From assembly GCF_000718775.1 (NCBI RefSeq), contig NZ_JOCB01000075.1:1-43823 (forward strand): a stretch of DNA of 43,823 nucleotides, in the 5' to 3' direction. The notes under the pieces were generated by a model. That model had not been told where the DNA came from. It searched no databases and was given only the letters and a program-made list of their open reading frames with translations. Positions 1 through 8,829 of this stretch are shown here, piece by piece. The position numbers and the translations under genes were made by a program. Position 1 is the stretch's first letter. Each line of letters starts with the position of its first letter. This stretch comes from Streptomyces sp. NRRL S-31 (lineage in GTDB: Bacteria > Actinomycetota > Actinomycetes > Streptomycetales > Streptomycetaceae).

Positions 1-1011
1 GCGGCGGGTACGGCGCGGGGCGGCCTCCTCGGCGGCGGGCGCCTGCTCCTCCTCGGCCTCGGCCTGCGGCTCCGGCTCCGCGACGACGGCCGGCGCCTCC
101 TCGGCACCCTGCGGGGCACCGGCTGGCGCGGACGCGCGGCGGGTGGCCCGACGACGCGGACGCGCGGGCACCTCCTCGGCGGCGGGCTCCTGCGACCGCT
201 CCGCCTCGACGGCGGGAGCCTCGACGGCGACGGGCGCGGCCGGGACGACCGTCTCGGCGGCCTCGACCGCAGCCGGGGAACCGGCGGGCGCCGCCGCACG
301 ACGGGTCGCCCGACGACGCGGACGCGCGGGGACGCGCGGCGGGAGCGGCCTCGGCGGCCTCCTCCGTCACCTGGGTCTCCACGGATGCCTCGACGGCGGA
401 CGCGGCCGGAACCACCGTCTCGGCGGCCTCGGCCGTCGTCGGTGAACCGGCGGGCGCCGCCGCACGACGGGTCGCCCGACGACGCGGACGCGCGGGCACC
501 TCCTCGGCGGCGGGCTCCTGCGACTGCTCCGCCTCGACGGCGCGCCGCGGGTGGCCCGGCGGCGGGTACGGCGCGGGGCGGCCTCCTCGCCGACGACGAC
601 CTCTCCGGCCTCGGCGACGGGGGCGGCGGACGGCTCGGTGGCGGCGGACGCGGCCGGGACCACGGTCTCGGCGGCCTCGACCGCAGCCGGGGAACCGGCG
701 GGCGCCGCCGCACGACGGGTCGCCCGACGACGCGGACGCGCGGGCACCTCCTCGGCGGCGGACTCTTCCGTCACCCGGGTCTCGGCGGCCGTCTCCTCGG
801 TCGTCCCGGCGCCGGAAGCGTCGGGGTCCTCGGCGATCTCCTCGGTCTCCGCGGCCGGTATGGCCGGCACGGTGACCTCGGCGGGCGCCTCCGCGGTCGC
901 GGCGGGCGGACCCGCCGGCCGGGAAGCGGCCCGGCGGCGCCTGCGCGGCGGCAGGGTGTCGCTGGGAGTGTTCAGTTCGGAACCCTCGTTGGGTTCGGTC
1001 GGTTCGAGCAT
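1..1011 (-). CDS. rne: Ribonuclease E/G, N-terminal extension (partial, apparent frameshifts)
   Basis: This is the 5' part of the actinobacterial RNase E/G gene; the S1 and catalytic domains lie beyond the left window edge. ATG at 1009-1011 is preceded by a GGGAGA ribosome-binding site. Seen: an acidic Ala/Pro/Glu-rich region broken by Arg-rich boxes of the type RPRRRATRRAAAPAG, repeated about four times, as expected for the disordered extension that precedes the catalytic core in Streptomyces. The frame that opens at 1011 stops at 367. The repeat-encoded protein continues in another frame between about 540 and 335, then returns to the first frame and runs open to position 1. One missing G near 539-540 and a second shift near 325-345 explain this. 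Either the repeats were misassembled or the gene is broken; I cannot tell which. Family call rests on the N-terminus and its position next to the TIGR03936 gene. Confidence 0.75.
239..765 (-). repeat. Near-identical repeats of about 108 bp in the rne N-terminal region
   Basis: Three close copies start near 239, 408 and 655, and a more divergent one lies near 121-185. Each encodes a segment of the type VEAAETVVPAA followed, one repeat on, by an Arg-rich box and AAAPAGSP. The copy near 239-331 breaks off abruptly where the others continue with a cacctcctcggcgg stretch. That break coincides with the second reading-frame shift in rne. This pattern fits slippage or recombination between copies, or a collapsed assembly. 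Confidence 0.75.
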
Positions 1012-1059
1012 GCGGGCGTTTCTCCCGTCAGGCTCCCGGGCGCCGCACCTGGTCCGGCG

Positions 1060-1077
1060 CCGGTCCCTGGGGACCGG
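1060..1077 (-). other. Hairpin in the rne upstream region
   Basis: A perfect 8-bp inverted repeat (ccggtccc / gggaccgg, 2-nt loop) lies about 50 nt upstream of the rne start codon. It may form in the 5' untranslated region. No regulator is implied by the sequence itself. The rest of the 262-bp gap to the next gene shows nothing else I can support. Confidence 0.3.
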
Positions 1078-1273
1078 CCGCCGTTGACGTCCGCGGCCCG
1101 CGCGATGCGCGGTGGCCGCCGTCCGGGGCGCGGGCGCCGCACGGGAGCACTCTGTGTCCTGTCTCGCCGGTTCCGTACGCCTTGTCGGTACGGCCTGGCG
1201 AAAGTCTTCTGGTCGGTGCGCTGCCCGACCCAGGTGGCTCCCGAGTCCGAGGGCGGCGCTACGGCGTCCGTCC

Positions 1274-2092
1274 CTACGCGGGACCTTCCGGCGTCGGCGC
1301 CGTCGCGGCGGCGGCCGGTACGGCCGTCAGGGCCTCGGCTGCCTCGCGGTCGGGCGCGAGCGGGTCGGTCACCGTGCCGGTCTCTTCATCGAACAGCCCC
1401 TGCGCCAGCCTGGTCACCGCTGCGGGGACCGGCGGCGCCAGGTCGGCCACGGCGCGGAGACCGGACAGGACGTCGTCGGGTCGTACGGCAGGCGTCACGT
1501 GCCGAACAACCAGCCGCAGTATCGCACAGGGCTGGTCCGTCGGCCTATCAGCCGGTGAGCCGTGCGTTTCCAGGCTCGCCACGGCGGGGCGGGCGTCGAA
1601 GGTGCGGACGCCGTTCTTGGTCATCCGCTGCACCTCGACGGAACCGGCCGTCGTGAAGGCCGCGACCGCGCGCTCCGCGTCGGCGGCTTCCACGCCGTCC
1701 AGCCGCAGCTCCCAGACGGAGGCCGTCAGCCGGTCGGCGAGGCCCGAGGTCCGTGCCTCGACCGCCTCGATGATGTCGAGCCCGGTGGGCAGCGACTCGT
1801 CGAGGAGGGCGCGCAGGGTCTCGGGGTCACGCGGTGCGGTGAGCGCGATCTCCAGGTACTCCGCCTCACTGCCCGTGCCGGTGGGTGCGGCATTGGCGTA
1901 CGACACCTTCGGATGCGGCGTGAACCCGGCCGAGTAGGCCATCGGCACCTCGGCACGGCGCAACGCACGCTCGAAGGCGCGCTGGAAGTCTCGGTGGCTG
2001 GTGAACCTCAGGCGGCCGCGCTTGGTGTAGCGCAGTCGGATGCGCTGCACCGCGGGTGCGGGCGGCGGGCCTTCGGGCTGTCGCTTGCCCAG
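1274..2092 (-). CDS. TIGR03936 family (DUF2344) radical SAM-associated protein
   Basis: Conserved protein of unknown function that normally accompanies the TIGR03960 radical SAM enzyme (here at 6789-8759). Seen: the family signature near the N-terminus (RIRLRYTKRGRLRFTSHRD, then AGFTPHPKVSYANAAPTGTGSEAEYLE). The start is uncertain. A CTG at 2090-2092 gives 272 aa; it follows the stop of the upstream gene by 4 nt and has GAAGGA 8 nt before it, so I prefer it. The nearest ordinary start is GTG at 2048-2050 (258 aa), which has no well-placed ribosome-binding site. The 4-nt spacing suggests co-transcription with the membrane-protein gene at 2097-3218. In some bacteria this domain is fused to the C-terminus of TIGR03960, so a joint function is likely but unproven. 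Confidence 0.85.
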   Translation of the reverse strand: MGKRQPEGPPPAPAVQRIRLRYTKRGRLRFTSHRDFQRAFERALRRAEVPMAYSAGFTPHPKVSYANAAPTGTGSEAEYLEIALTAPRDPETLRALLDESLPTGLDIIEAVEARTSGLADRLTASVWELRLDGVEAADAERAVAAFTTAGSVEVQRMTKNGVRTFDARPAVASLETHGSPADRPTDQPCAILRLVVRHVTPAVRPDDVLSGLRAVADLAPPVPAAVTRLAQGLFDEETGTVTDPLAPDREAAEALTAVPAAAATAPTPEGPA

Positions 2093-2096
2093 TGTC

Positions 2097-3218
2097 CTAG
2101 TCCTTCGTGAGTGCGGTCGTACTCCTACCAAGAGTACGTGTGTCGCGGGCCACGGGTTCCCGCCGGTCCACCGCGGCCGGCTCCGGGGACGTTCCGAACA
2201 GCATCCGGCGGAACTCGGCGCGGGCCTGCCGCGCCGTGTCGCGGGCCGCGGCCAGCGCCTCGCGGGTGACCCGGCCCGCCGCGCGCACGCCAGCGGCGAC
2301 GGGGCGCAGGACGGCGTCCCGCACGGCGTGCCCGACGGGGGTGAGGACGGTCCGGTACACCCAGCGCACCGGCTCCGCGACCATCCACCGGAAGAGGGTG
2401 CCGAGGAACCGCCCGACGGCCCGTGAGATCCGCCCGGCGATCCGCCAGGCGTGCCCGAACGCGTCCCCCACCTCGCGCAGCAGGAACACCAGGAACCGGC
2501 CGGCGGGCGCGAGCACCCAGCGCCACAGCGCGAGCGCGGGCAGCACGAACAGCACCCGGGCCGTCCGGTACAGGGCCAGGCCGGCACCGGTGACGAGCAC
2601 GCCCAGCAGCCACCCGAGTCCGCGCACGCACCAGGCGACGGCCCGGCCGACGGGCGTGAGGACCCAGGTGTACAGCCACCGCGCGGGCACGACGAGCAGG
2701 TACCGGACCAGCCAGGCGACGGCCGTGTACACCCCGAGGCCGAGAGCGGCGAGCACCGCGCCGACGCCCTTCAGCAGCCGGGCCAGACCGCGCCCGGCCG
2801 GGCCCAGCACGCGCGCGTGGACCCACGCGAGCACGGCGCCCACCCCGCGCGCCAGCAGGGCGAGGGCACGCCCGACGGGGGTGAGGACGTACCGGTGGAG
2901 CCAGCCGGCGGGTACGACGACGAGGGCGGCGAGGGCGCGGACCAGCCAGGCGAGCGCCCTGCCGGCGGGGGCCAGGACGTAACGCCACAGCGCCGTGAAC
3001 GGCCACACGAACAGGGCCCGGCCGGTCCACAGCAGGGCCCGCCCGAGCGGCCTGAGCACGGTGTCCCGCAGCAGCCGCCCGGTGACGACGAGCGCGTCCC
3101 ACACCATCCGCACCGGCACGACCAGCACCAGGACGACGATCCGCACGGGGAGCCGGACGGCGACGACGAGGCACCCTTCGGGCCGGCGGGGCGGGGGCGG
3201 CGGCTTCTGGAGATCCAT
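2097..3218 (-). CDS. Repeat-containing hydrophobic membrane protein, unknown function
   Basis: 373 aa starting MDLQKPPPPP at ATG 3216-3218; the longer frame upstream lacks a good start. Seen: a short Pro-rich head, then about nine imperfect repeats of 25-45 residues, each a hydrophobic helix followed by a motif of the form W-x-x-x-V-L-x-P-x-G-R-A (for example YVLAPAGRALAWLVR, YVLTPVGRALALLAR, WVLTPVGRAVAWCVR). The C-terminal ~80 residues are Arg/Ala-rich and probably cytoplasmic. The repeats are also visible in the DNA as copies of a cccgacgggngtgaggac block near 2330, 2645 and 2872. The helices carry regularly spaced Arg and Pro, so they may be amphipathic or re-entrant rather than simple spans. 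It sits just upstream of the TIGR03936 gene. I recognise no named family. Confidence 0.7.
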   Translation of the reverse strand: MDLQKPPPPPRRPEGCLVVAVRLPVRIVVLVLVVPVRMVWDALVVTGRLLRDTVLRPLGRALLWTGRALFVWPFTALWRYVLAPAGRALAWLVRALAALVVVPAGWLHRYVLTPVGRALALLARGVGAVLAWVHARVLGPAGRGLARLLKGVGAVLAALGLGVYTAVAWLVRYLLVVPARWLYTWVLTPVGRAVAWCVRGLGWLLGVLVTGAGLALYRTARVLFVLPALALWRWVLAPAGRFLVFLLREVGDAFGHAWRIAGRISRAVGRFLGTLFRWMVAEPVRWVYRTVLTPVGHAVRDAVLRPVAAGVRAAGRVTREALAAARDTARQARAEFRRMLFGTSPEPAAVDRREPVARDTRTLGRSTTALTKD

Positions 3219-3390
3219 ACCGGGGTAGACGCGCGGACCGCCCGTTCGGATCCGGCCGGATCGTCCGCGGCCTGCGGGAACCGGCGTTCCGCGGGTCCCC
3301 TCCGCTCCCGGACGCCCGTCCGGGCCCACGCCTGCCCCCGGCCGAACGACGGGATGCCGTGACGAGGACCGGCGCGTGACTTTTCCGGCT

Positions 3391-3409
3391 CCGGTTCCCG
3401 GGGAACCGG
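3391..3409. repeat. Perfect palindrome ccggttccc-g-gggaaccgg
   Basis: A 9-bp inverted repeat with a 1-nt centre lies about 170 bp upstream of the membrane-protein start. It sits in the 570-bp stretch between that gene and the P450 remnant. It could be an operator or a small hairpin; nothing further supports either. The stretch from 3219 to 3620 otherwise shows no gene. Confidence 0.35.
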
Positions 3410-3621
3410 AACCGGAATTCCCGCACGCGCCCGTGCGGCGGCAAACGGTAGGCGGTACGGCGGGAATTCGCCACCCTTATGCGAAAACCCGCAGGTCACT
3501 GCTTGTGCGGCCTGCCCGGTCCCGTTGAATTCACCGGCCGGGACCTTCATTCCGCCCTTTTCGGCCGCCCACTTTCAGCCGGCCCTTTCCGGAGCGGCGC
3601 GGCGAAGAAGAATCAGACCAC

Positions 3622-3771
3622 ATGAAATCGGTCTGCCTCGATACGACCGTCGCGGACGAGGCGCACGCGATCCGGTCGCTGCCCGCGGCCCATCGTGAAC
3701 GGGTCCTCGCCGACCACGGCTTCGCCCGGGCCGCACCGGCCGCCACGCCGCCGGGCCCCGGGCCGGCGTGA
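3622..3771 (+). CDS. Possible small protein of 49 aa, unknown
   Basis: An open frame from ATG 3622 to TGA 3769-3771, too short for usual ORF lists, reading toward the P450 remnant. Of its 49 codons about 43 end in G or C, which is the bias of true genes here and is not expected by chance in a short frame. The peptide begins MKSVCLDTTVADEAHAIRSL and ends in an Ala/Pro/Gly-rich tail. The ribosome-binding site is weak (GAAGAAG about 12 nt upstream). I recognise no family. It could be a small gene, or a relic of a longer one. Confidence 0.35.
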   Translation: MKSVCLDTTVADEAHAIRSLPAAHRERVLADHGFARAAPAATPPGPGPA

Positions 3772-3790
3772 CGGCTCCCGTGCGGCGGCG

Positions 3791-4433
3791 TCAGCCCGCG
3801 TCCCGCTCGATGTGCAGGTGGACCGGGCCGCGCAGCACCGGGCTGGGGCGGTGGATCGGCGACCAGCCTGGGCTCCTCCAGCCTGCGTACCAGCTCCACC
3901 AGCGCGATCTGGGTCTCCCGCCGCGCGAGCGGTCCGCCGAAGCACAGATGGATGCCGCTGCCGAAGCCGAGGTGCCGGTCGTCACGCCGGTCGGGGTCGA
4001 ACCGGTCGGGATCGCGGAAGCGCTTCGGATCGCGGCTGCCGGAGGCCGGCATGAGCAGGATCCGCGAGCCCTTCGGGATCACGGTGCCGTCGACGCTGAT
4101 GTCGCTGTACGCCGCCCGCCAGCGAAAGATGTGCACGGGAGGCTCGTACCGCAGCAGTTCCTCGACCAGCGGCACGACCAGGTCCGGGTCGTCGCGCAGT
4201 CGGCGGAGCACCGGCGGGTGGCGCAGCAGCGTCAGCATGCCGTTGGTGATGAGGTTGACGGTGGTCTCGTGGCCGGCGATCAGCAGCAGGTTGACGGTGG
4301 CGATGATCTCCTCGTCGGTCATCCGCCCGTCCGGCCCGTCGTCGTTGGCCAGCCGGGTCAACAGGTCCTCCCCCGGCCGTCCGTGGCGTTCCTCCAGCAG
4401 CCCGCCGAGGTACTGCCACATCTGGGTGTCCAT
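3791..4433 (-). pseudogene. Cytochrome P450 remnant (5' truncated, 3' frameshifted)
   Basis: Seen: the C-terminal half of a bacterial P450 with the I-helix oxygen-activation motif (LLLIAGHETT), the K-helix ExxR (EELLRYEPP) and the heme-thiolate loop (FGSGIHLCFGG). The first ~200 residues are missing: an in-frame TAG lies directly before the first ATG at 4431-4433. Near 3845-3849 the frame slips. The expected end (SPVLRGPVHLHIERDAG, stop at 3791) lies in another frame, while the original frame runs on with unrelated residues to 3531. Without the substrate-recognition N-terminal half the protein cannot fold as a P450, although every residue for heme binding remains. The 5' break lies within 40 bp of the end of the nuclease-TerD gene, so gain of that gene may have destroyed the P450. 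Confidence 0.85.
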
Positions 4434-4472
4434 CTACGGACGAGGTCAGCACTATGCAGGAGCCCCGTGTCG

Positions 4473-6530
4473 TCACTCGACTTCGATGCCGTACTCCTGG
4501 ACGAGCTGCTCCAGCCCCCCTGTGTACCCCTTCCCTCCAAGCACGAAGTCCCAGTCGCCATTGGTTCTGCGCCGGAAGGAGCCGAGCACCAATGCGGTCT
4601 CGCCGGAACGGCCATCGGAGACTTCGAGTCGACCGAGCTCAGTCATTGCCGGGTCCAGCAACCGGATACATGCATCGGTGAATCCGGATAGGTCGGCGTC
4701 CGGGTTCACCTCCGGATCAACGGCCGCCGCGAGCACGAACCGATCAGCCGCTTCCGGCAGCGCGTCGAAGGAAACGCGGAGCGCTGCCTTGTCCGGTGCC
4801 GCAGCCGGCACTGTGCGCACCGAGCCGTCCGGGGCCTGCGGGTTGTTGAAGAAGACGAAGTGGTCTTCGCTCAGGACTCGGTTGCCACGGCAGACGAGAG
4901 CACATACGTCCAGTGCGACACTGCCGGACCACGTCATGCCCAACACGTTGTGGTTGTCGGGTGCTGTTGCAGGACTGGACGGCGACGGCTGCCCTGGAGT
5001 CGCTCGTCCCCCCTCCCCCAGGCGCCCACGAAGCCCGTGCCGGTGCAGCAGGTCGACGAGTTCACCGCCCGAGATGAGCTCCAAGGGCTTGCCCCGGGCG
5101 AATGTGTGTGAGCCGGGGCCGAAGCCCGCCGTGGTCACCAGCACTCCCTTGTTGGCGCCGACGTCCTGGACCGTTCCGTACAGGTCACGTACCGCGGTAG
5201 GCGGCACTGTGCTGCGGTAGCGCTTCACCTGTACGACGATCTTGCCGCCTCGGATGGGCGTCGGGTCCAGCGCGTCGACATCCACGCCGCCGTCATTCGA
5301 GCGCTGGGTCGTCACAGCCTGCATGCCCATGGCGCGGAACAGGTCGGCAACGAGCGACTCGAATTCGATCGGGTCCATGTCGTATAGATCCGGCTCCTCA
5401 TCACCGCCGTGCGCGACGACATGGTTTCCGACGTCCTGAGGCTTCCGGCCCGGGCGTACGGAGGCGAGCTGATCAGGGCGGGACGCGAGCTGGCCCCTCA
5501 ACGCGTCGGTCAGACAGCTGACCGCGTCCACCTGTTCCAGGTGCAGGCCGGTGTACGCCGCCCGCTGGGCCATGACGGTCGCAAGGAAGATGTGTGTTCG
5601 CCTGCCCGTGGCCGGATCATGGGCGTCGACGAAGCCGTTCACGGCCACCGAGTCGAGGATGCCGTACTCGTCCGCCGCGAAGAGCTGATGCAGGACCAGC
5701 AGCAGGCTCTGCGCCAGCACCTCTCGGTACAGCCCACGACGCTGGGTAACAGAACGTGCGGTTTCCTTGTCCGCGTCCTGGGCGGGCATGTACCTCACGG
5801 ATTTCGCCTCGGGGACCACGTCGTATCCGGGCAGCTCCCAGTCCAGCACAAGCTGCCGCGCCGCCGCGTCGAAGGCTGCCGCGACCTGCCGAGGAAACCC
5901 TTCCGGCCAAGCAGTCGACGAGTAGAGAGCCGCTGAGAAGTACTCGACCACGGAGTCAGGGTCTCCCCGCCTCACGCCCTCGGTCACCTCGACGATGCCG
6001 GCGTTGTGCCGACGCACCTCCGCCCGCTGGGCCCCAGTCCTCTGCTCATAGTCCCTCTGGAGGGCCGCCAGCTGCTGCTGTCGCTGTGCTTCGGCAGCTT
6101 GCGCGGCGTGCCAGTCCCGTTCGAACCGAGCCTCTGCCTCCGCCTGGGCCTGTGCACGCCGGTTTGCAGTCCAACCTCCCTGCGCCTGGTATTGGCTGGG
6201 ATCCGGCATGCGCACGGGCCAGGCGAGCTGTCCCGGGTCGAACGGCGGGATCTCTTCCGCACGCATCAGGGACGAGGCTCTGAAGGCCGGCGCCTGGCAG
6301 CCCGCGGTCAGCAGCCCTTGCAAGGTGGCGACCTGCGCGTCCAGCTCCTCCGTGCGTCGCCTCGCCTCTGCCTGCCGGTACTGCCGGTACTCCTGCGTGG
6401 CACGTCGTTGACAGGCCCGCGCCTGCCGTGCCTCTTCCCGGCGCCGTCTGGCTTCGGCTTCCACTTGACGCTGGTGCTCACGCTGCACTTCTGCCCAGGC
6501 ACCGACAAAACCAGCAGAGCGACGACTCAT
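4473..6530 (-). CDS. Coiled-coil / Mrr-type restriction endonuclease / TerD fusion protein
   Basis: 685 aa; ATG at 6528-6530 with a GGGGAGGG ribosome-binding site 10 nt upstream. Seen, in order: charged coiled coil (~11-65) and a second one (~122-170); a middle domain (~190-350) of the kind found in front of nucleases of this family; an Mrr/PD-(D/E)xK nuclease domain (~385-500) beginning DPIEFESLVADLFRAMGM, with acidic residues D417/D419 in GGVDVDAL and the Q434-x-K436 catalytic strand VVQVKRY; a Pro/Ser linker (~505-525); and a TerD domain (~527-685) with SEDHFVFFNNPQAPDGSVR. Known: Mrr-type domains cut DNA, often when it is modified; TerD domains bind Ca2+ and belong to stress and phage-response systems. 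Inferred: a single-gene defence or DNA-damage nuclease. No modification methylase lies nearby, which fits a modification-dependent or otherwise gated enzyme. Confidence 0.85.
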   Translation of the reverse strand: MSRRSAGFVGAWAEVQREHQRQVEAEARRRREEARQARACQRRATQEYRQYRQAEARRRTEELDAQVATLQGLLTAGCQAPAFRASSLMRAEEIPPFDPGQLAWPVRMPDPSQYQAQGGWTANRRAQAQAEAEARFERDWHAAQAAEAQRQQQLAALQRDYEQRTGAQRAEVRRHNAGIVEVTEGVRRGDPDSVVEYFSAALYSSTAWPEGFPRQVAAAFDAAARQLVLDWELPGYDVVPEAKSVRYMPAQDADKETARSVTQRRGLYREVLAQSLLLVLHQLFAADEYGILDSVAVNGFVDAHDPATGRRTHIFLATVMAQRAAYTGLHLEQVDAVSCLTDALRGQLASRPDQLASVRPGRKPQDVGNHVVAHGGDEEPDLYDMDPIEFESLVADLFRAMGMQAVTTQRSNDGGVDVDALDPTPIRGGKIVVQVKRYRSTVPPTAVRDLYGTVQDVGANKGVLVTTAGFGPGSHTFARGKPLELISGGELVDLLHRHGLRGRLGEGGRATPGQPSPSSPATAPDNHNVLGMTWSGSVALDVCALVCRGNRVLSEDHFVFFNNPQAPDGSVRTVPAAAPDKAALRVSFDALPEAADRFVLAAAVDPEVNPDADLSGFTDACIRLLDPAMTELGRLEVSDGRSGETALVLGSFRRRTNGDWDFVLGGKGYTGGLEQLVQEYGIEVE

Positions 6531-6691
6531 GCGCTACAGGCCCTCCCCAGGATGTCGGGCGCAGCCGACCAAGCTCTGATTGCCCCCACAACCAGTAGTA
6601 ACCAAACGACTTTAACCAGCAATCGCTGGTGCGGACATCAACTTGCCAAAGGCAACGTGCACCGGTTCTTCCGGCAGGTCACGACACCAGT
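6531..6691 (-). promoter_or_regulatory. AT-richer upstream region of the nuclease-TerD gene with a small inverted repeat
   Basis: This intergenic stretch is clearly less GC-rich than the chromosome around it. It holds an inverted repeat accagc-aatc-gctggt at 6615-6630, about 85 bp upstream of the nuclease start, a plausible operator or promoter region. I cannot assign -10 and -35 boxes with confidence. No gene is visible. Confidence 0.4.
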
Positions 6692-6718
6692 GCGCCCCCT
6701 CCAAAGCGAAGGGGGCGC
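6692..6718 (-). terminator. Hairpin terminator after the radical SAM gene
   Basis: A perfect 9-bp stem (gcgccccct / agggggcgc) with a 9-nt loop, 70 nt downstream of the TIGR03960 stop. It would end that transcript before the nuclease-TerD gene, so the two are probably separate units. Confidence 0.65.
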
Positions 6719-6788
6719 TCATGGTCGTCACATCGCCTGCGTGCGAGGGAGCTCCTGCGGCGCCACCCGATCGAGTGCCTCGCTCACC

Positions 6789-8759
<1,971 letters not shown>

Positions 8760-8829
8760 CTCGCGAACCTTCGTGAGCTGACAGGGGTGACCATCAAGCG
8801 TAACCCGCCCGGCGGCCTCCCCCGAACGC

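Noticed and set aside
385..1656. Rightward frames over the rne and TIGR03936 region
   Set aside because: Arg/Gly/Pro-rich translations with no family features; they are shadows of the leftward genes and their repeats.
3531..3790. Extra C-terminus of the P450 frame down to 3531
   Set aside because: Past the frameshift near 3847 the residues are unrelated to any P450; the true C-terminus is in another frame and ends at 3791.
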